DNA from: Catenulispora pinistramenti
Lineage (GTDB): Bacteria; Actinomycetota; Actinomycetes; Streptomycetales; Catenulisporaceae
DNA length: 64,000 nucleotides
Reading direction: 5' to 3'
Assembly (NCBI RefSeq): GCF_018274385.1
Contig: NZ_JAAFYZ010000009.1
Coordinates: 1-64,000, forward strand
In this document: positions 8,763 through 18,478 of the stretch, piece after piece
How positions within the stretch are numbered: position 1 is the stretch's first letter
Layout: the number at the start of each line of letters is the position of its first letter
The notes under the pieces: generated by a model
The model's database searches: none
What the model was told of the DNA's origin: nothing
What the model saw: only the letters and a program-made list of their open reading frames with translations
Position numbers and translations under genes: made by a program

Positions 8763-11700
8763 GTGTATCGCTCGGGTATACCCGCCGGCAAAGGATTCGA
8801 AACATTGTTCGACACGCAGGCCCCGCCTCAGGTCAGCGGACCCCCGCTGGACCCGGCGCAGCGCCGCGTCGTCGACCATCCCGGCGGGCCGCTGCTGGTG
8901 CTGGCCGGACCGGGGACCGGCAAGACGCACACGTTGGTCGAAGCCGTCATCGCCAAGACCGACCCCGATCGCGCGGCCCTGCGCCCCGACCAGGTCCTCA
9001 TCCTCACCTTCAGCCGCAAGGCGGCCTCGGAGCTGCGGGACCGCATCGGCCGCCGGCTGCCGATGTCCGGCGTCGCGCCGCTGGCGACCACGTTCCACTC
9101 CTTCTGTTACGCACTGGTCCGCCGCTTCCAGGACCCCGAGCTGTTCACCGAGCCGATCCGGCTGCTGTCCGGGCCCGAACAGGACGTGTTCGTCCGCGAC
9201 CTGGTCTCCGGCAGCATCGATGTGGGGATAGGCGGCGGGGCGCTCGGCGAGCGGATCCAGTGGCCGCAGGATCTGCGGGCGGCGCTGGCCACCCGCGGAT
9301 TCGCCGAGGAGCTGCGGACCGTGCTGTCCCGGGCCCGGGAGCTGGGTCTGGACCCGACCGAACTGGCCCAGGCCGCGCGCCGGGCCGACCGCGGCGACTG
9401 GTACGCCGCCTCCGCGTTCTTCGAGGAGTACCTGGACGTGCTCGACGTCCAGGGCGTCCTGGACTACGGCGAGCTGGTGCACCGCGCGGTGCTGCTGGCC
9501 GGGCAGGAGGACGTGCGCCGCGAACTGCGCCACGACTTCCGCGCGGTGTTCGTGGACGAATACCAGGACACCGACCCGTCCCAGGTACGGCTGTTGGAGG
9601 CACTGGCCGGTGACGGCGCCGACCTGGTGGTCTTCGGCGACCCGGACCAGTCGATCTATCAGTTCCGCGGCGCCGACGTGCGGGGCATCCTGGACTTCCC
9701 CGAGGCGTTCCGGAACATGGACGGGACCCCGGCCGACACCGCGGTCCTGCGTACCTCCCGCCGCTGCGGGCCCGCGCTGCTGAAGGCCTCGCGCGAGCTG
9801 ACCCGGCGCATGCCGATCCCGTTGCTGCCGGTCGAGAAGGTGCGCGAGCACCGCGATCTCGCGGCGGAGGGACCGGTGGTCGACGGTGAGCCGATCCAGG
9901 GTTCGCTCCAGGTCTTCACCTTCCCGACCCCGAACACCGAGCTGGACAACATCGTCGACCTGGTGCGGCGCGCACACCTCGAGGACGGCATCCCGTGGGA
10001 CGAGATCGCCGTGCTGGTCCGCTCCGCGACCCGGTCGATCCCGGCGCTGCGGCGCGCGCTGATCACCGCCGGGGTGCCGGTCGACACCTCCGGCGACGAG
10101 TTGCCGCTGGCCGCCGAGCCCTCGGTCTCGGTGCTGTTGCAGGCGTTGCGGGTCGCGGACAATGAGCAGGCGCTGACCCCGGACGTCGCGCGTTCGCTGC
10201 TGTCCGGGCCGCTCGGCGGCATGGACGCGTTCGAACTCCGCAAGCTGGCTCGTGCGCTGCGGGCTGAGGAGCGGCTGGCGAATCAGAACGCTGTCGCGCC
10301 GGAACCCCGTGAGGTCACCGAAGCCACGGTCAACGGCGTCCGTCCCAGCGAGGTCCTGCTCCGCGAGGCCCTCGCCGAGCCGGCACGGCTGATCGCAATG
10401 GATGAAGACGTTGCACGTCCGGCCTACCAGCTCGGCATGCTCCTGCTCCGCACCCGCCAGATACTGCGCGGCGGCGGTTCGGTCGAGCAGGCGCTGTGGG
10501 AACTGTGGAGCACCACCAAGTGGCCGGAGCGCTTGGAGCGCACCGCGCAGCGCGGCGGCAACGCCGGTCGCTCGGCCGACCGCGACCTGGACGCGGTCTG
10601 CGTCCTCTTCGACTACGCCGCCCGCGCCGAGGACCGCGCGACCGGCCGGGGCGTCCGCAACTTCATAGCCGATCTGGAAGCGCAGGAACTGGCCGGCGAC
10701 TCGATGGCGGCGCAGTCCTCGCGCGGTGGCGCGGTGCGCTTGATGAGCGCGCACAAGTCCAAGGGCCTCCAGTGGCGCTTCGTCATCGTCGCCGGGGTGC
10801 AGGACGGCCTGTGGCCGGACCTGCGGCTGCGCGGTTCGCTGCTCCAGGCCGACCTGATCGGCCGCAACGGGCTGCGGTCGATGGAGGAGATCCCGACCGC
10901 GGCGACGCTGCTCGCCGAGGAACGCCGGCTCTTCTACGTCGCCGCCACCCGCGCGCGCGAGCGGCTGGTGGTCACGGCTGTCGACAGCGCCCTGATCGGC
11001 GACGACGCCGCGGCCGAGTCGCCCTCGCGGTTCGTGGACGAACTCGGCGTCGACGTGCAGCCGCTGCCCGGCCTGCGCAAGCGCGCGCTGGCGATCCCGG
11101 CCCTGGTCGCCGACCTGCGCCGGGTCCTGACCGACCCGAAGAGCTCCGACCAGCTGCGCCAGGCCGCGGCCTCGCGGCTGGCCCGGCTGGCCGACGCGCA
11201 GGCCGGGGACGGCCGGCCGCTGGTGCCGTCCGCGCACCCCGACAAGTGGTGGGGCCTGGTCGAGGAGACCGACTCCGAGCAGCCGGTCCGCGACCCGGCC
11301 AAGCCGCTGCTGCTGTCGGCCAGCCAGGTCGCGGCCATAGACGAGTGTTCGCTGCGCTGGTTCCTGGACCACGAGGCCGCCGCGCACGAGCAGAAGACGG
11401 TCGCGCTCGGCTTCGGCAACGTCGTGCACGTGCTGGCCGACGAGGTGGCCAAGGGCGACACTCCGGCCCGGCTGGACGTGCTGATGGAGCGGCTGGACCG
11501 GGTCTGGGACCGGCTGTCGTTCGAGGCGCAGTGGCAGTCTCCGCAGCAGAAGGAGGAGGCGCGCGCCGCGCTGGAGCGGTTCCTGGCCTGGCACGTCACC
11601 GACCGGGGCCGGCTGCTGCACTCCTCGGAGCAGGACTTCGACGTGCGGCTCGACGTCGAGGGCTTCGACCTGCGCATCCGCGGCTCCTTCGACCGGGTGG

Positions 11701-12083
11701 AGACCGACGAGGCCGGGCTGACCTACGTGGTCGACTTCAAGACCGGCAAGAACGTGCCGACTAAGAGCGAGGCCCAGGAGCACCCGCAGCTCGCGGTCTA
11801 CCAGCTGGTGGTGCGTGAGGGCGCGATACAGGGCGTCTCGAACGAGTCCGGCGGCGCCGAGCTGGTGTTCCTGCGCGAGGGCGACGCTGCCGGGCTGCCC
11901 AGGACCGCCGAGCAGGACCCCTCGCTGGAGCAGCCCGGCGAGACCCCGATCGAGAAGAAGCTCGCGAAGATGGCGGCGCGGGTCCTGGACGAGAATTTCG
12001 CCGCCTACGGCGAGAAGCAGTGCGGCACCTGCGTCTTCCGCAAGTGCTGCCCGAAACAGCCCGAGGGAAAGCAACTCCTTTGA
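8763..12083 (+). CDS. adnA: AdnA, helicase-nuclease subunit of the AdnAB double-strand-break resection complex
   Basis: About 1106 residues. UvrD-family motor: Walker A AGPGTGKT (about 49), VDEYQDTD (about 263), GDPDQSIYQFRGAD (about 291), SAHKSKGLQW (about 663), VAATRARERL (about 726). C-terminal RecB-like nuclease with YVVDFKTGK (about 990). An AddB-type iron-sulfur motif is present: a first Cys in DECSLRWFL (about 860), then CGTCVFRKCC near the end. AdnAB replaces RecBCD in actinobacteria and processes DNA ends before repair. Overlaps adnB by 4 bases (TTGA). The start is uncertain: GTG 8763 has AGAGGA 5 bases upstream; GTG 8760 and TTG 8805 (AAAGGA upstream) are alternatives. Confidence 0.93.
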   Translation: MYRSGIPAGKGFETLFDTQAPPQVSGPPLDPAQRRVVDHPGGPLLVLAGPGTGKTHTLVEAVIAKTDPDRAALRPDQVLILTFSRKAASELRDRIGRRLPMSGVAPLATTFHSFCYALVRRFQDPELFTEPIRLLSGPEQDVFVRDLVSGSIDVGIGGGALGERIQWPQDLRAALATRGFAEELRTVLSRARELGLDPTELAQAARRADRGDWYAASAFFEEYLDVLDVQGVLDYGELVHRAVLLAGQEDVRRELRHDFRAVFVDEYQDTDPSQVRLLEALAGDGADLVVFGDPDQSIYQFRGADVRGILDFPEAFRNMDGTPADTAVLRTSRRCGPALLKASRELTRRMPIPLLPVEKVREHRDLAAEGPVVDGEPIQGSLQVFTFPTPNTELDNIVDLVRRAHLEDGIPWDEIAVLVRSATRSIPALRRALITAGVPVDTSGDELPLAAEPSVSVLLQALRVADNEQALTPDVARSLLSGPLGGMDAFELRKLARALRAEERLANQNAVAPEPREVTEATVNGVRPSEVLLREALAEPARLIAMDEDVARPAYQLGMLLLRTRQILRGGGSVEQALWELWSTTKWPERLERTAQRGGNAGRSADRDLDAVCVLFDYAARAEDRATGRGVRNFIADLEAQELAGDSMAAQSSRGGAVRLMSAHKSKGLQWRFVIVAGVQDGLWPDLRLRGSLLQADLIGRNGLRSMEEIPTAATLLAEERRLFYVAATRARERLVVTAVDSALIGDDAAAESPSRFVDELGVDVQPLPGLRKRALAIPALVADLRRVLTDPKSSDQLRQAAASRLARLADAQAGDGRPLVPSAHPDKWWGLVEETDSEQPVRDPAKPLLLSASQVAAIDECSLRWFLDHEAAAHEQKTVALGFGNVVHVLADEVAKGDTPARLDVLMERLDRVWDRLSFEAQWQSPQQKEEARAALERFLAWHVTDRGRLLHSSEQDFDVRLDVEGFDLRIRGSFDRVETDEAGLTYVVDFKTGKNVPTKSEAQEHPQLAVYQLVVREGAIQGVSNESGGAELVFLREGDAAGLPRTAEQDPSLEQPGETPIEKKLAKMAARVLDENFAAYGEKQCGTCVFRKCCPKQPEGKQLL

Positions 12084-15000
12084 TCCGGGACACCGAAGAT
12101 CTGAAAGCACTGCTCGGGGTTCCTTATACGGAAGAACAGCTCGAAGCCATCACGGCTCCGCTGGAGCCGGCGGTCATCGTGGCCGGCGCCGGGTCGGGGA
12201 AGACGACCGTCATGGCCGCCCGGGTGGTGTGGCTGGTCGGGACCGGGCAGGTCGGGCCGCATCAGGTGCTCGGGCTGACCTTCACCAACAAGGCGGCCGC
12301 CGAGCTGTCGGAGCGCATCCGCAAGGCCCTGCGAAAGCTGGAGGATGAAGAACTCGATGACCCGGATTCGGGCGTCGAGGAGTCGGTGGGCGAGCCGACG
12401 GTTTCGACCTACCACGCCTACGCCGACCGCCTGATCAAGGAACACGGTCTGCGCCTGGGCCTGGAGCCCTCGGCACGGCTGCTCGCCGACGCCACGCGCT
12501 ACCAGCTCGCGGTCAACGCGGTGCGCGGTCCCAAGGAGCTGAAGTACTTCAAGGGCAAGGTCGCCGACCTCGCCGACAAGGTGCTGGCCCTGGACGGGGA
12601 GCTGTCCGAGCACCTGGTGACGCCGGAGGCGCTTCGCGAGCATGAGGAGGCCTTTATCGGGCAGGCCGAGTCGTTCCGGGACCCGAGGAACGGCAAGGCG
12701 AAGCGCGGCTACACCGACTTCCTGAAGGCCGCCGACATCGCCAGGCAGCGGGTCGAGCTGTCCGAGCTGGTCGAGCGCTACCGGGATCTGAAGGTGCGGC
12801 GCGACCTGATCGACTTCGGCGACCAGATGGTGCTCGGCGCGCGGCTGGCCGAGGAGCGGCCGGAGGTCGGGGCGATCGAGCGCGAGAAGTTCCGGGTGGT
12901 GCTCCTCGACGAGTACCAGGACACGTCGGTGGCGCAGCGCCGGATGCTGGTCGGCTTGTTCGGCGGCGGCCATCCGGTGACGGCGGTCGGCGACCCGTGC
13001 CAGTCCATCTACGGCTGGCGCGGCGCCTCGGTGGCGAACCTGGACGACTTCCCGGACCACTTCGCCAAGCCGGACGGCTCCCGCTCGCGCGGCTACGCGC
13101 TGAGCGAGAACCGGCGCAGCGGCGGCCATCTGCTGGAGTTCGCGAACGTGGTCTCGGACCCGCTGCGGCAACGGCACACCGGAGTGCGGCAGCTGCGGCC
13201 GTCGGAGGAGAAGGCGGACAAGGGCTGGACCCGCGTCGGGCTGACCGAGACCGCCGAGGACGAGGTGAAGTGGGTCGCGCGCATGGTCGCCGACGCGCAC
13301 TACCGGGGCGGGGTCGCGCTGCGCGAGATCGCGGTGCTGGTGCGCAAGGGCAACCAGATCCCGCCGCTGTACGAGGAGATGCACGCGCAGGGGCTGCCGG
13401 TCGAGGTGGTCGGGCTGTCCGGGCTGGTGCACCTGCCGGAGGTCGCGGATCTGATCGCGATGCTGGACGTGCTGGACGAGCCGATCGCCAACGCCTCGCT
13501 GGTCCGGCTGCTGACCGGGCCGCGCTGGCGGATCGGGGCGCGGGACCTGGCGCTGCTCGGCATGCGGGCCCGGGAACTGGTCCGGGACCCGGCGGACTTC
13601 GCCGACCGGGCCGGCCGGGACCGGCTGGCCGAGGCGGTCGCCGGCTCGGATCCGACCGAGGTGGTGTCGCTGTCCGACGCGATGGCGGATCCGGGGCCCG
13701 ACCTGGCCTTCTCCGAGCAGGCCCGGGTTCGGTTCGCGCGGTTCGCGTCCGAGATCCGGATCCTGCGCCGGCGGCTGTCGGAGCCGGTCCTGGACGTGCT
13801 GCACCGGGTGATCTCGGTGACCGGGCTGGACGTCGAAGTCGCGGCGTCGCCGAAGCTGGTGGCGCAGCGGTCCGCGGAGACGCTGGCGGCGTTCCTGAGC
13901 CGGGCCGCCGACTTCCAGGACCTGGAGGGGGACCAGTCGGTAACCGCTTTCCGTGCCTACCTGAAAGCGGCCGAGCGGCACGAGCGCGGGATCGACGCCT
14001 CGCTGCCCTCGCAGGGCGACTCGGTGAAGCTGCTGACCATGCACAAGTCGAAGGGCCTGGAGTGGGACGCGGTGTTCGTCCCGCACCTGGCCGGCGCCGC
14101 GCAGAAGCCGCGCGAGTCGTGGATCGGGTCCGGCGCGGTGCTGCCCTACCCGTTGCGCGGCGACGCCGAGCACCTGCCGGTCCTGGACGACGCCGGCAAC
14201 ACCGCCGCGTTCAAGTCGTTCAAGGAACAGGCCAAGGAGTACGAGTCCTGGGAGGACCTGCGGCTGGAGTATGTGACGGTCACCCGGCCGCGCTACTACC
14301 TGACCGCCTCGGGGCACTGGTGGGGACCGACGCAGAAGCGCCGCCGCGGGCCGGACACCTGGCTTTCCGGGCTGTATGAGCACTGCCAGGACGGTCACGG
14401 CGAGATCGTCGCGTGGGCCGCCGAACCGGACCCGGACGCGGCGAATCCCAGCCTCGGCGCGACCGAGGCGCGCTGGCCGGTGCTGCCCGACGCGGAGGCC
14501 GCTGAGCGGCGTCGGGCCGGGGCGGAGATGGTGGTCGTGGCGCTGCACCGGCGGCAGGCCGAGGTGTACGGCGAACCGATGGACGAGGAGCCGTTTCTTG
14601 AGGAACCTCAAGAGGTTGAGCAGTCCGGCGGACGCCCCGGCGGTCCGGCGGACGCCGCGCCGGGCGCTGACTTCGGTGCGCCTGCGCTGATCGATGAGAC
14701 CGGTGAGCCGGTCGCCGCCGCGCTGCCGGCTCAGCGGCCGCCGGAGCAGCCGGGGCCGGTGGCCCCCGCCGCCGAGATCGACGCCGAGGCCGCTGCTTCG
14801 GCCGAGGACCGGGCGGCCATAGCGTCCTGGGACCGCGACCTGGAGGCCCTGCTCGAAGAGCTCAAGCGCGGTGACGCGATCCAGCGCTACGCCCCGCTCC
14901 CGTCCTCGATGTCCGCCTCCCAGCTGCTGCGCTACCGCTCCGACCCGTCGCGATTCCGGCGCGAGCTGGCCCGTCCGATGCCGCAGCCGCCGCAGCCCTC

Positions 15001-15466
15001 GGCCCGGCTGGGCACCAAGTTCCACGCCTGGATCGAGTCGCTGTTCGGGCAGCAGGCGCTGTTCGAGTACGAGGACCTGCCCGGCGCCGCCGACGAGGAG
15101 ATCGCCGACGAGGTGGACCTCAAGGAGCTGCAGGAGGCCTTCCTGCGCACGCCGTGGGCCGATTCGGTGCCAGCCGCCGTCGAGCAGCCGTTCCAGGTGG
15201 TGCTGGCCGGCCGGGTGGTGCGCGGACGCATCGATGCCGTATATAAGACTACTGACGGTTGGGAGGTCGTCGACTGGAAGACCTCCCGGTCGCACGACGC
15301 GGACCCGGTCCAGCTGGCGGTCTATCGGCTGGCCTGGGCGGAGATGCGCGGGGTGCCGCTTTCGGCGGTTTCCGCGGCGTTCGTCTACGTCCGCGGCGGC
15401 GCCACCGTCCGGCCGGCAGGACTGCCCGACCGCGAGGAACTGGAAGAGCTCTTCGGGGACGGCTGA
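12080..15466 (+). CDS. adnB: AdnB, partner helicase-nuclease subunit of AdnAB
   Basis: About 1128 residues from TTG 12080, which overlaps the adnA stop and has GAGGGAAAG about 9 bases upstream. Motor motifs: GAGSGKTT (about 35), LLDEYQDTS (about 275), VGDPCQSIYGWRGAS (about 303), MHKSKGLEWDAVF (about 653). Motif VI reads YVTVTRPRYYL, keeping the arginine finger region but with Pro after Arg where most UvrD proteins have Ala. C-terminal nuclease: LGTKFHAWIESLFG (about 978) and WEVVDWKTSR (about 1060). An acidic, Pro/Ala-rich linker of about 100 residues (about 840-930) joins motor and nuclease. A DUF-free, full-length partner for AdnA. Confidence 0.94.
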   Translation: MIRDTEDLKALLGVPYTEEQLEAITAPLEPAVIVAGAGSGKTTVMAARVVWLVGTGQVGPHQVLGLTFTNKAAAELSERIRKALRKLEDEELDDPDSGVEESVGEPTVSTYHAYADRLIKEHGLRLGLEPSARLLADATRYQLAVNAVRGPKELKYFKGKVADLADKVLALDGELSEHLVTPEALREHEEAFIGQAESFRDPRNGKAKRGYTDFLKAADIARQRVELSELVERYRDLKVRRDLIDFGDQMVLGARLAEERPEVGAIEREKFRVVLLDEYQDTSVAQRRMLVGLFGGGHPVTAVGDPCQSIYGWRGASVANLDDFPDHFAKPDGSRSRGYALSENRRSGGHLLEFANVVSDPLRQRHTGVRQLRPSEEKADKGWTRVGLTETAEDEVKWVARMVADAHYRGGVALREIAVLVRKGNQIPPLYEEMHAQGLPVEVVGLSGLVHLPEVADLIAMLDVLDEPIANASLVRLLTGPRWRIGARDLALLGMRARELVRDPADFADRAGRDRLAEAVAGSDPTEVVSLSDAMADPGPDLAFSEQARVRFARFASEIRILRRRLSEPVLDVLHRVISVTGLDVEVAASPKLVAQRSAETLAAFLSRAADFQDLEGDQSVTAFRAYLKAAERHERGIDASLPSQGDSVKLLTMHKSKGLEWDAVFVPHLAGAAQKPRESWIGSGAVLPYPLRGDAEHLPVLDDAGNTAAFKSFKEQAKEYESWEDLRLEYVTVTRPRYYLTASGHWWGPTQKRRRGPDTWLSGLYEHCQDGHGEIVAWAAEPDPDAANPSLGATEARWPVLPDAEAAERRRAGAEMVVVALHRRQAEVYGEPMDEEPFLEEPQEVEQSGGRPGGPADAAPGADFGAPALIDETGEPVAAALPAQRPPEQPGPVAPAAEIDAEAAASAEDRAAIASWDRDLEALLEELKRGDAIQRYAPLPSSMSASQLLRYRSDPSRFRRELARPMPQPPQPSARLGTKFHAWIESLFGQQALFEYEDLPGAADEEIADEVDLKELQEAFLRTPWADSVPAAVEQPFQVVLAGRVVRGRIDAVYKTTDGWEVVDWKTSRSHDADPVQLAVYRLAWAEMRGVPLSAVSAAFVYVRGGATVRPAGLPDREELEELFGDG

Positions 15467-15545
15467 GCGAGTTCCGCGGCCTGGCCCGGGCCGGGCTCGG
15501 CGAACGCCGGGTGGCCGGGATCCGAACGGGGGCGCGGCCCCGCGT

Positions 15546-15559
15546 TGTAAGCGTTTTCC
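15546..15559. promoter_or_regulatory. Candidate LacI-family operator upstream of the binding-protein gene
   Basis: TGTAAGCGTTTTCC matches the LacI/GalR-family core pattern TGWAANCGNTNWCA at 13 of 14 positions and lies 21 bases before the lipoprotein start. Sugar-uptake genes of actinomycetes are often controlled by such sites. No regulator gene is nearby, so the link is inference. Confidence 0.4.
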
Positions 15560-15580
15560 CAGTGGCCGTACCCTGCCGTC

Positions 15581-16960
15581 ATGCCATCGCAGTCCAGGGG
15601 AAGACATAAGAGGCGGAACATAGCCGTGACGGCCGCGGTGCTCGTCATGGCCGCGACCGTTCCTGCTTGCTCGAGCAGCACGTCGTCGGGAGCCGCCGGC
15701 GGCGGGTCGAAGACCTTCACGTACTGGTCCATGTGGAAGGAGAACGAGCCGCAGGCCACTGTGATCAAGGAGGCGCTGGCCTCCTACAAGGCCGCCACCG
15801 GGGTCACGGTCACCGTGGAGTGGCACGGCCGGGGCGTCCTGGACGACGTCGCCGCCGCGCTCAAGGCCGGCAAGCCGGTGCCGGACCTGTCCGACGGCAG
15901 CATCAACACCATCCTCGGCGCGGCCGCCGAGGGCGTGGGCGTCACCGACCTGACCACCCTGTACCGGCACCCGGTGCCCGGGGAGAACCAGCTGCTCGGC
16001 GACATCGTGCCGGACAAGTACATGCCGCTGCTCAGCGACGCGACCGGCGCCGAGGTGATGGTGCCCTACGAGGTCGCCTCCGAGGCCGTCTTCTTCGACA
16101 AGACCAAGTACCCGCAGCTGTCGGCGAACCCGCCGCAGACCTGGGACCAGTTCGTGGACCTGATGGGCGACATCAAGGCCAAGGGGCAGGCGCCGCTGGC
16201 CCTGGACGCCAGCCCGGGCAACGCCGCGTACTGGGTGGAGTGGATGTTCGAGCGCGAACTCGGCCCCGGCCAGTTCAAGCGCACCGCCGAGGAGCAGAAC
16301 GCGGCCGCGGCCGGCGGGGACAGCCGCTGGGACGACGCCCGGCTGCTCGACGGCGCGCAGAAGCTCGAAACGCTGATCAAGGGCGGCGACTTCGCGCCGG
16401 GCTGGAACACCGAGGACGCCAGCACCACCAGCGCCCACGGCAAGGACCAGCAGAACGCGTGGGCCGCCGGGAAGGCCGCGCTCATCCTCGGCGGCACCTG
16501 GGTGCCCAGTGAGACCAAGCGCACGGAGAACGTGGACAGCTTCGTGTTCCCGGCGATGCCGTCCGTGGGCGGCATCCGTTCCGACGACTCCGCGGGCGTG
16601 AACTTCTTCGGCTTCGCCGTCCCCAAGGCCGGCAAGAACGCCGACGCCGCCGAGAAGTTCATCCTCTACTTCATGGCCAAGAACCAGCTGTCGAAGATCT
16701 CCACCGAGGCCGGCAACATGACGCCGCGCATCGACATCCCGGCGCCGAGCGTGCTGGCCACGGTGCAGACCGCGCTTACCAACCGCACAGTGTTCCCGGA
16801 CCAGGACGCGCTGATGCGCGACGACTCCAAGTGGTACACCACGGTCTTCCAGCCCGCGTCCGTCTCGTTCATGATCGGCAAGCTCACCCCGCAACAGTTC
16901 ATCAGCAAGCTGAAGGCGGACTCGGCGGCCTTCTGGGCCCAGTCCGCCTCCACCAAGTAG
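15581..16960 (+). CDS. Extracellular solute-binding lipoprotein, sugar ABC type (family 1)
   Basis: 459 residues. A basic N-terminus and hydrophobic stretch end in the lipobox VPAC (Cys about residue 30), followed by a Ser/Gly-rich tether. The mature part has the SBP family 1 layout: TFTYWSMWKENEP at the start, EVMVPYEVASEAVFFDKTKY in the hinge region, and AWAAGKAALILGGTWVPSE near the middle. It should bind a carbohydrate outside the cell and hand it to an ABC permease, but no permease or ATPase gene is adjacent, so it is an orphan component. The next gene, a ketoglutarate-semialdehyde-type dehydrogenase, fits sugar-acid use. Possibly leaderless, as no ribosome site is seen. Confidence 0.88.
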   Translation: MPSQSRGRHKRRNIAVTAAVLVMAATVPACSSSTSSGAAGGGSKTFTYWSMWKENEPQATVIKEALASYKAATGVTVTVEWHGRGVLDDVAAALKAGKPVPDLSDGSINTILGAAAEGVGVTDLTTLYRHPVPGENQLLGDIVPDKYMPLLSDATGAEVMVPYEVASEAVFFDKTKYPQLSANPPQTWDQFVDLMGDIKAKGQAPLALDASPGNAAYWVEWMFERELGPGQFKRTAEEQNAAAAGGDSRWDDARLLDGAQKLETLIKGGDFAPGWNTEDASTTSAHGKDQQNAWAAGKAALILGGTWVPSETKRTENVDSFVFPAMPSVGGIRSDDSAGVNFFGFAVPKAGKNADAAEKFILYFMAKNQLSKISTEAGNMTPRIDIPAPSVLATVQTALTNRTVFPDQDALMRDDSKWYTTVFQPASVSFMIGKLTPQQFISKLKADSAAFWAQSASTK

Positions 16961-17034
16961 CCGCCGATCAAGGAGCCGCCGATCCTCAACCCGCACGACT
17001 TGGGCGAGCGCGGCGGCGGGGTTACCCTGGTTCG

Positions 17035-18417
17035 GTGACATATCACACGACACTGGATCAGGCCGCCCAGGCGGCGGCGTCAGCGGCGAGCCCTTACGGC
17101 TCCTGGAGCGCCGAACGCCGGCGCGACCTGCTCCACGCGTGCGCCGACGCCCTGGAAGCGGCGCGCGCGGAGCTCGTCGAACTCGCCGGCACGGAGACCG
17201 GGCTGACGCCGGTCCGGCTGGACGGCGAGGTCACCCGGACCACCGGGCAGCTGCGGCTTTACGGCGACCACGTCGCCGCCGGCCGACACCTGTCCCGGCG
17301 CAGCTCGCCGGGGGCGGCCCTGGGCGGGGCCGACGTCTACACCGTCGACGTCCCGCTCGGGCCGGTCGCGGTGTTCGCGGCGTCCAACTTCCCGTTCGCC
17401 TTCGGCGTCCCCGGCGGCGACACCGCCTCGGCGCTGGCCGCCGGCTGCCCGGTGGTGGTGAAGGGGCATCCGGCGCAGCCCCGGCTGTCGCGCCGGATCG
17501 CGCAGATCCTGAGCACGGCGGTCGCCGGGGCCGGGGCGCCGGCGGGCACCTTCGGCTTCCTGGACGCCGAGTCGACCGACGGCGACCCCAACAAGCTCTC
17601 CATCGAGCTGGTGCGGCACCCCGCGATCAAGGCGGTCGGCTTCACCGGCTCGTTCGGCGGCGGCCGGGCGCTGATGGACGCGGCGGCGGCGCGGCCCGAG
17701 CCGATCCCGGTGTACGCGGAGATGGGGAGCGTGAACCCGGTGTTCGTGCTGCCCGGTGCGATCGCCGACGAGGCGGCCCGGAAGAAGTGGGCTGAGACGC
17801 TGGCCGGGGCGGTGACCGGTTCGGCCGGGCAGCTGTGCACGAAGCCCGGCGTGGTGTTCGTGCCGGAGACGGCCGACGGCGAGGCGCTCGGCGACCTGAC
17901 CGGCGTCCTGATCGCGGACAACGCCGCGATCCCGATGCTCACCGACGGGATGGCCGCCGCGCACCGGCGCTGGCAGGAGCGGATCACCGGCGCGGGCGCG
18001 GACGCGGAGCGGGCCGGCCAGCCGTTCGCGGCGCAGATCTCCGCGAAGGACTTCACGGGCGACTACCGCGAGGAGCACTTCGGCCCGGCGGCCGTGATCG
18101 TGCGCGCCGACCCGGCCGAGTACCCGGCGCTCGCGGACTCGCTGGAGGGCCAGCTGACCGCGACGATCGTCGCCGACGACGCCAGCGACGCCGACCGCGA
18201 GGCGGCCCGGGCACTGCTGCCCTCGCTCGTGGCGAAGGCCGGGCGCGTGGTGTGGAACGGTGTGCCGACCGGTGTCGCCGTGGTCGAGGCGATGCAGCAC
18301 GGCGGGCCGTGGCCGGCGACCTCGGCGTCCTGGAGCACGTCGGTGGGCACCGAGGCGATCCGGCGGTTCATCCGGCCGGTCGCGTTGCAGGGCGTCCCCG
18401 CGGACCTGGTCGGCTGA
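17035..18417 (+). CDS. NADP-type aldehyde dehydrogenase, 2,5-dioxovalerate (ketoglutarate semialdehyde) dehydrogenase-like
   Basis: 460 residues from GTG 17035. Coenzyme site GFTGSFGGGRAL (about 203), general-base region YAEMGSVNPVFVLPGA (catalytic Glu about 223) and nucleophile Cys in GSAGQLCTKPGVV (about 267) are in place. The EMGSVNP and LCTKPG variants are typical of the branch that oxidises 2,5-dioxopentanoate to 2-ketoglutarate in sugar-acid and pentose oxidation. The protein is shorter than many members (about 520 residues), mainly in the C-terminal half. The start could be leaderless: TACCCT lies 8-13 bases before it. Substrate assigned by family resemblance only. Confidence 0.83.
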   Translation: MTYHTTLDQAAQAAASAASPYGSWSAERRRDLLHACADALEAARAELVELAGTETGLTPVRLDGEVTRTTGQLRLYGDHVAAGRHLSRRSSPGAALGGADVYTVDVPLGPVAVFAASNFPFAFGVPGGDTASALAAGCPVVVKGHPAQPRLSRRIAQILSTAVAGAGAPAGTFGFLDAESTDGDPNKLSIELVRHPAIKAVGFTGSFGGGRALMDAAAARPEPIPVYAEMGSVNPVFVLPGAIADEAARKKWAETLAGAVTGSAGQLCTKPGVVFVPETADGEALGDLTGVLIADNAAIPMLTDGMAAAHRRWQERITGAGADAERAGQPFAAQISAKDFTGDYREEHFGPAAVIVRADPAEYPALADSLEGQLTATIVADDASDADREAARALLPSLVAKAGRVVWNGVPTGVAVVEAMQHGGPWPATSASWSTSVGTEAIRRFIRPVALQGVPADLVG

Positions 18418-18478
18418 GCGGTTCCCCACCCCAAGACCGGCGCAGATCGGGGGTCCGGGGCAGAGGTAAGGTGCACGC

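Noticed and set aside
12005-17053. 1682-codon open frame on the minus strand
   Set aside because: It runs antisense through adnB, the binding protein and past a gene boundary; composition is low-complexity (Gly/Arg/Gln/His rich) as expected for a shadow frame of GC-rich genes. The plus-strand proteins have all family motifs.
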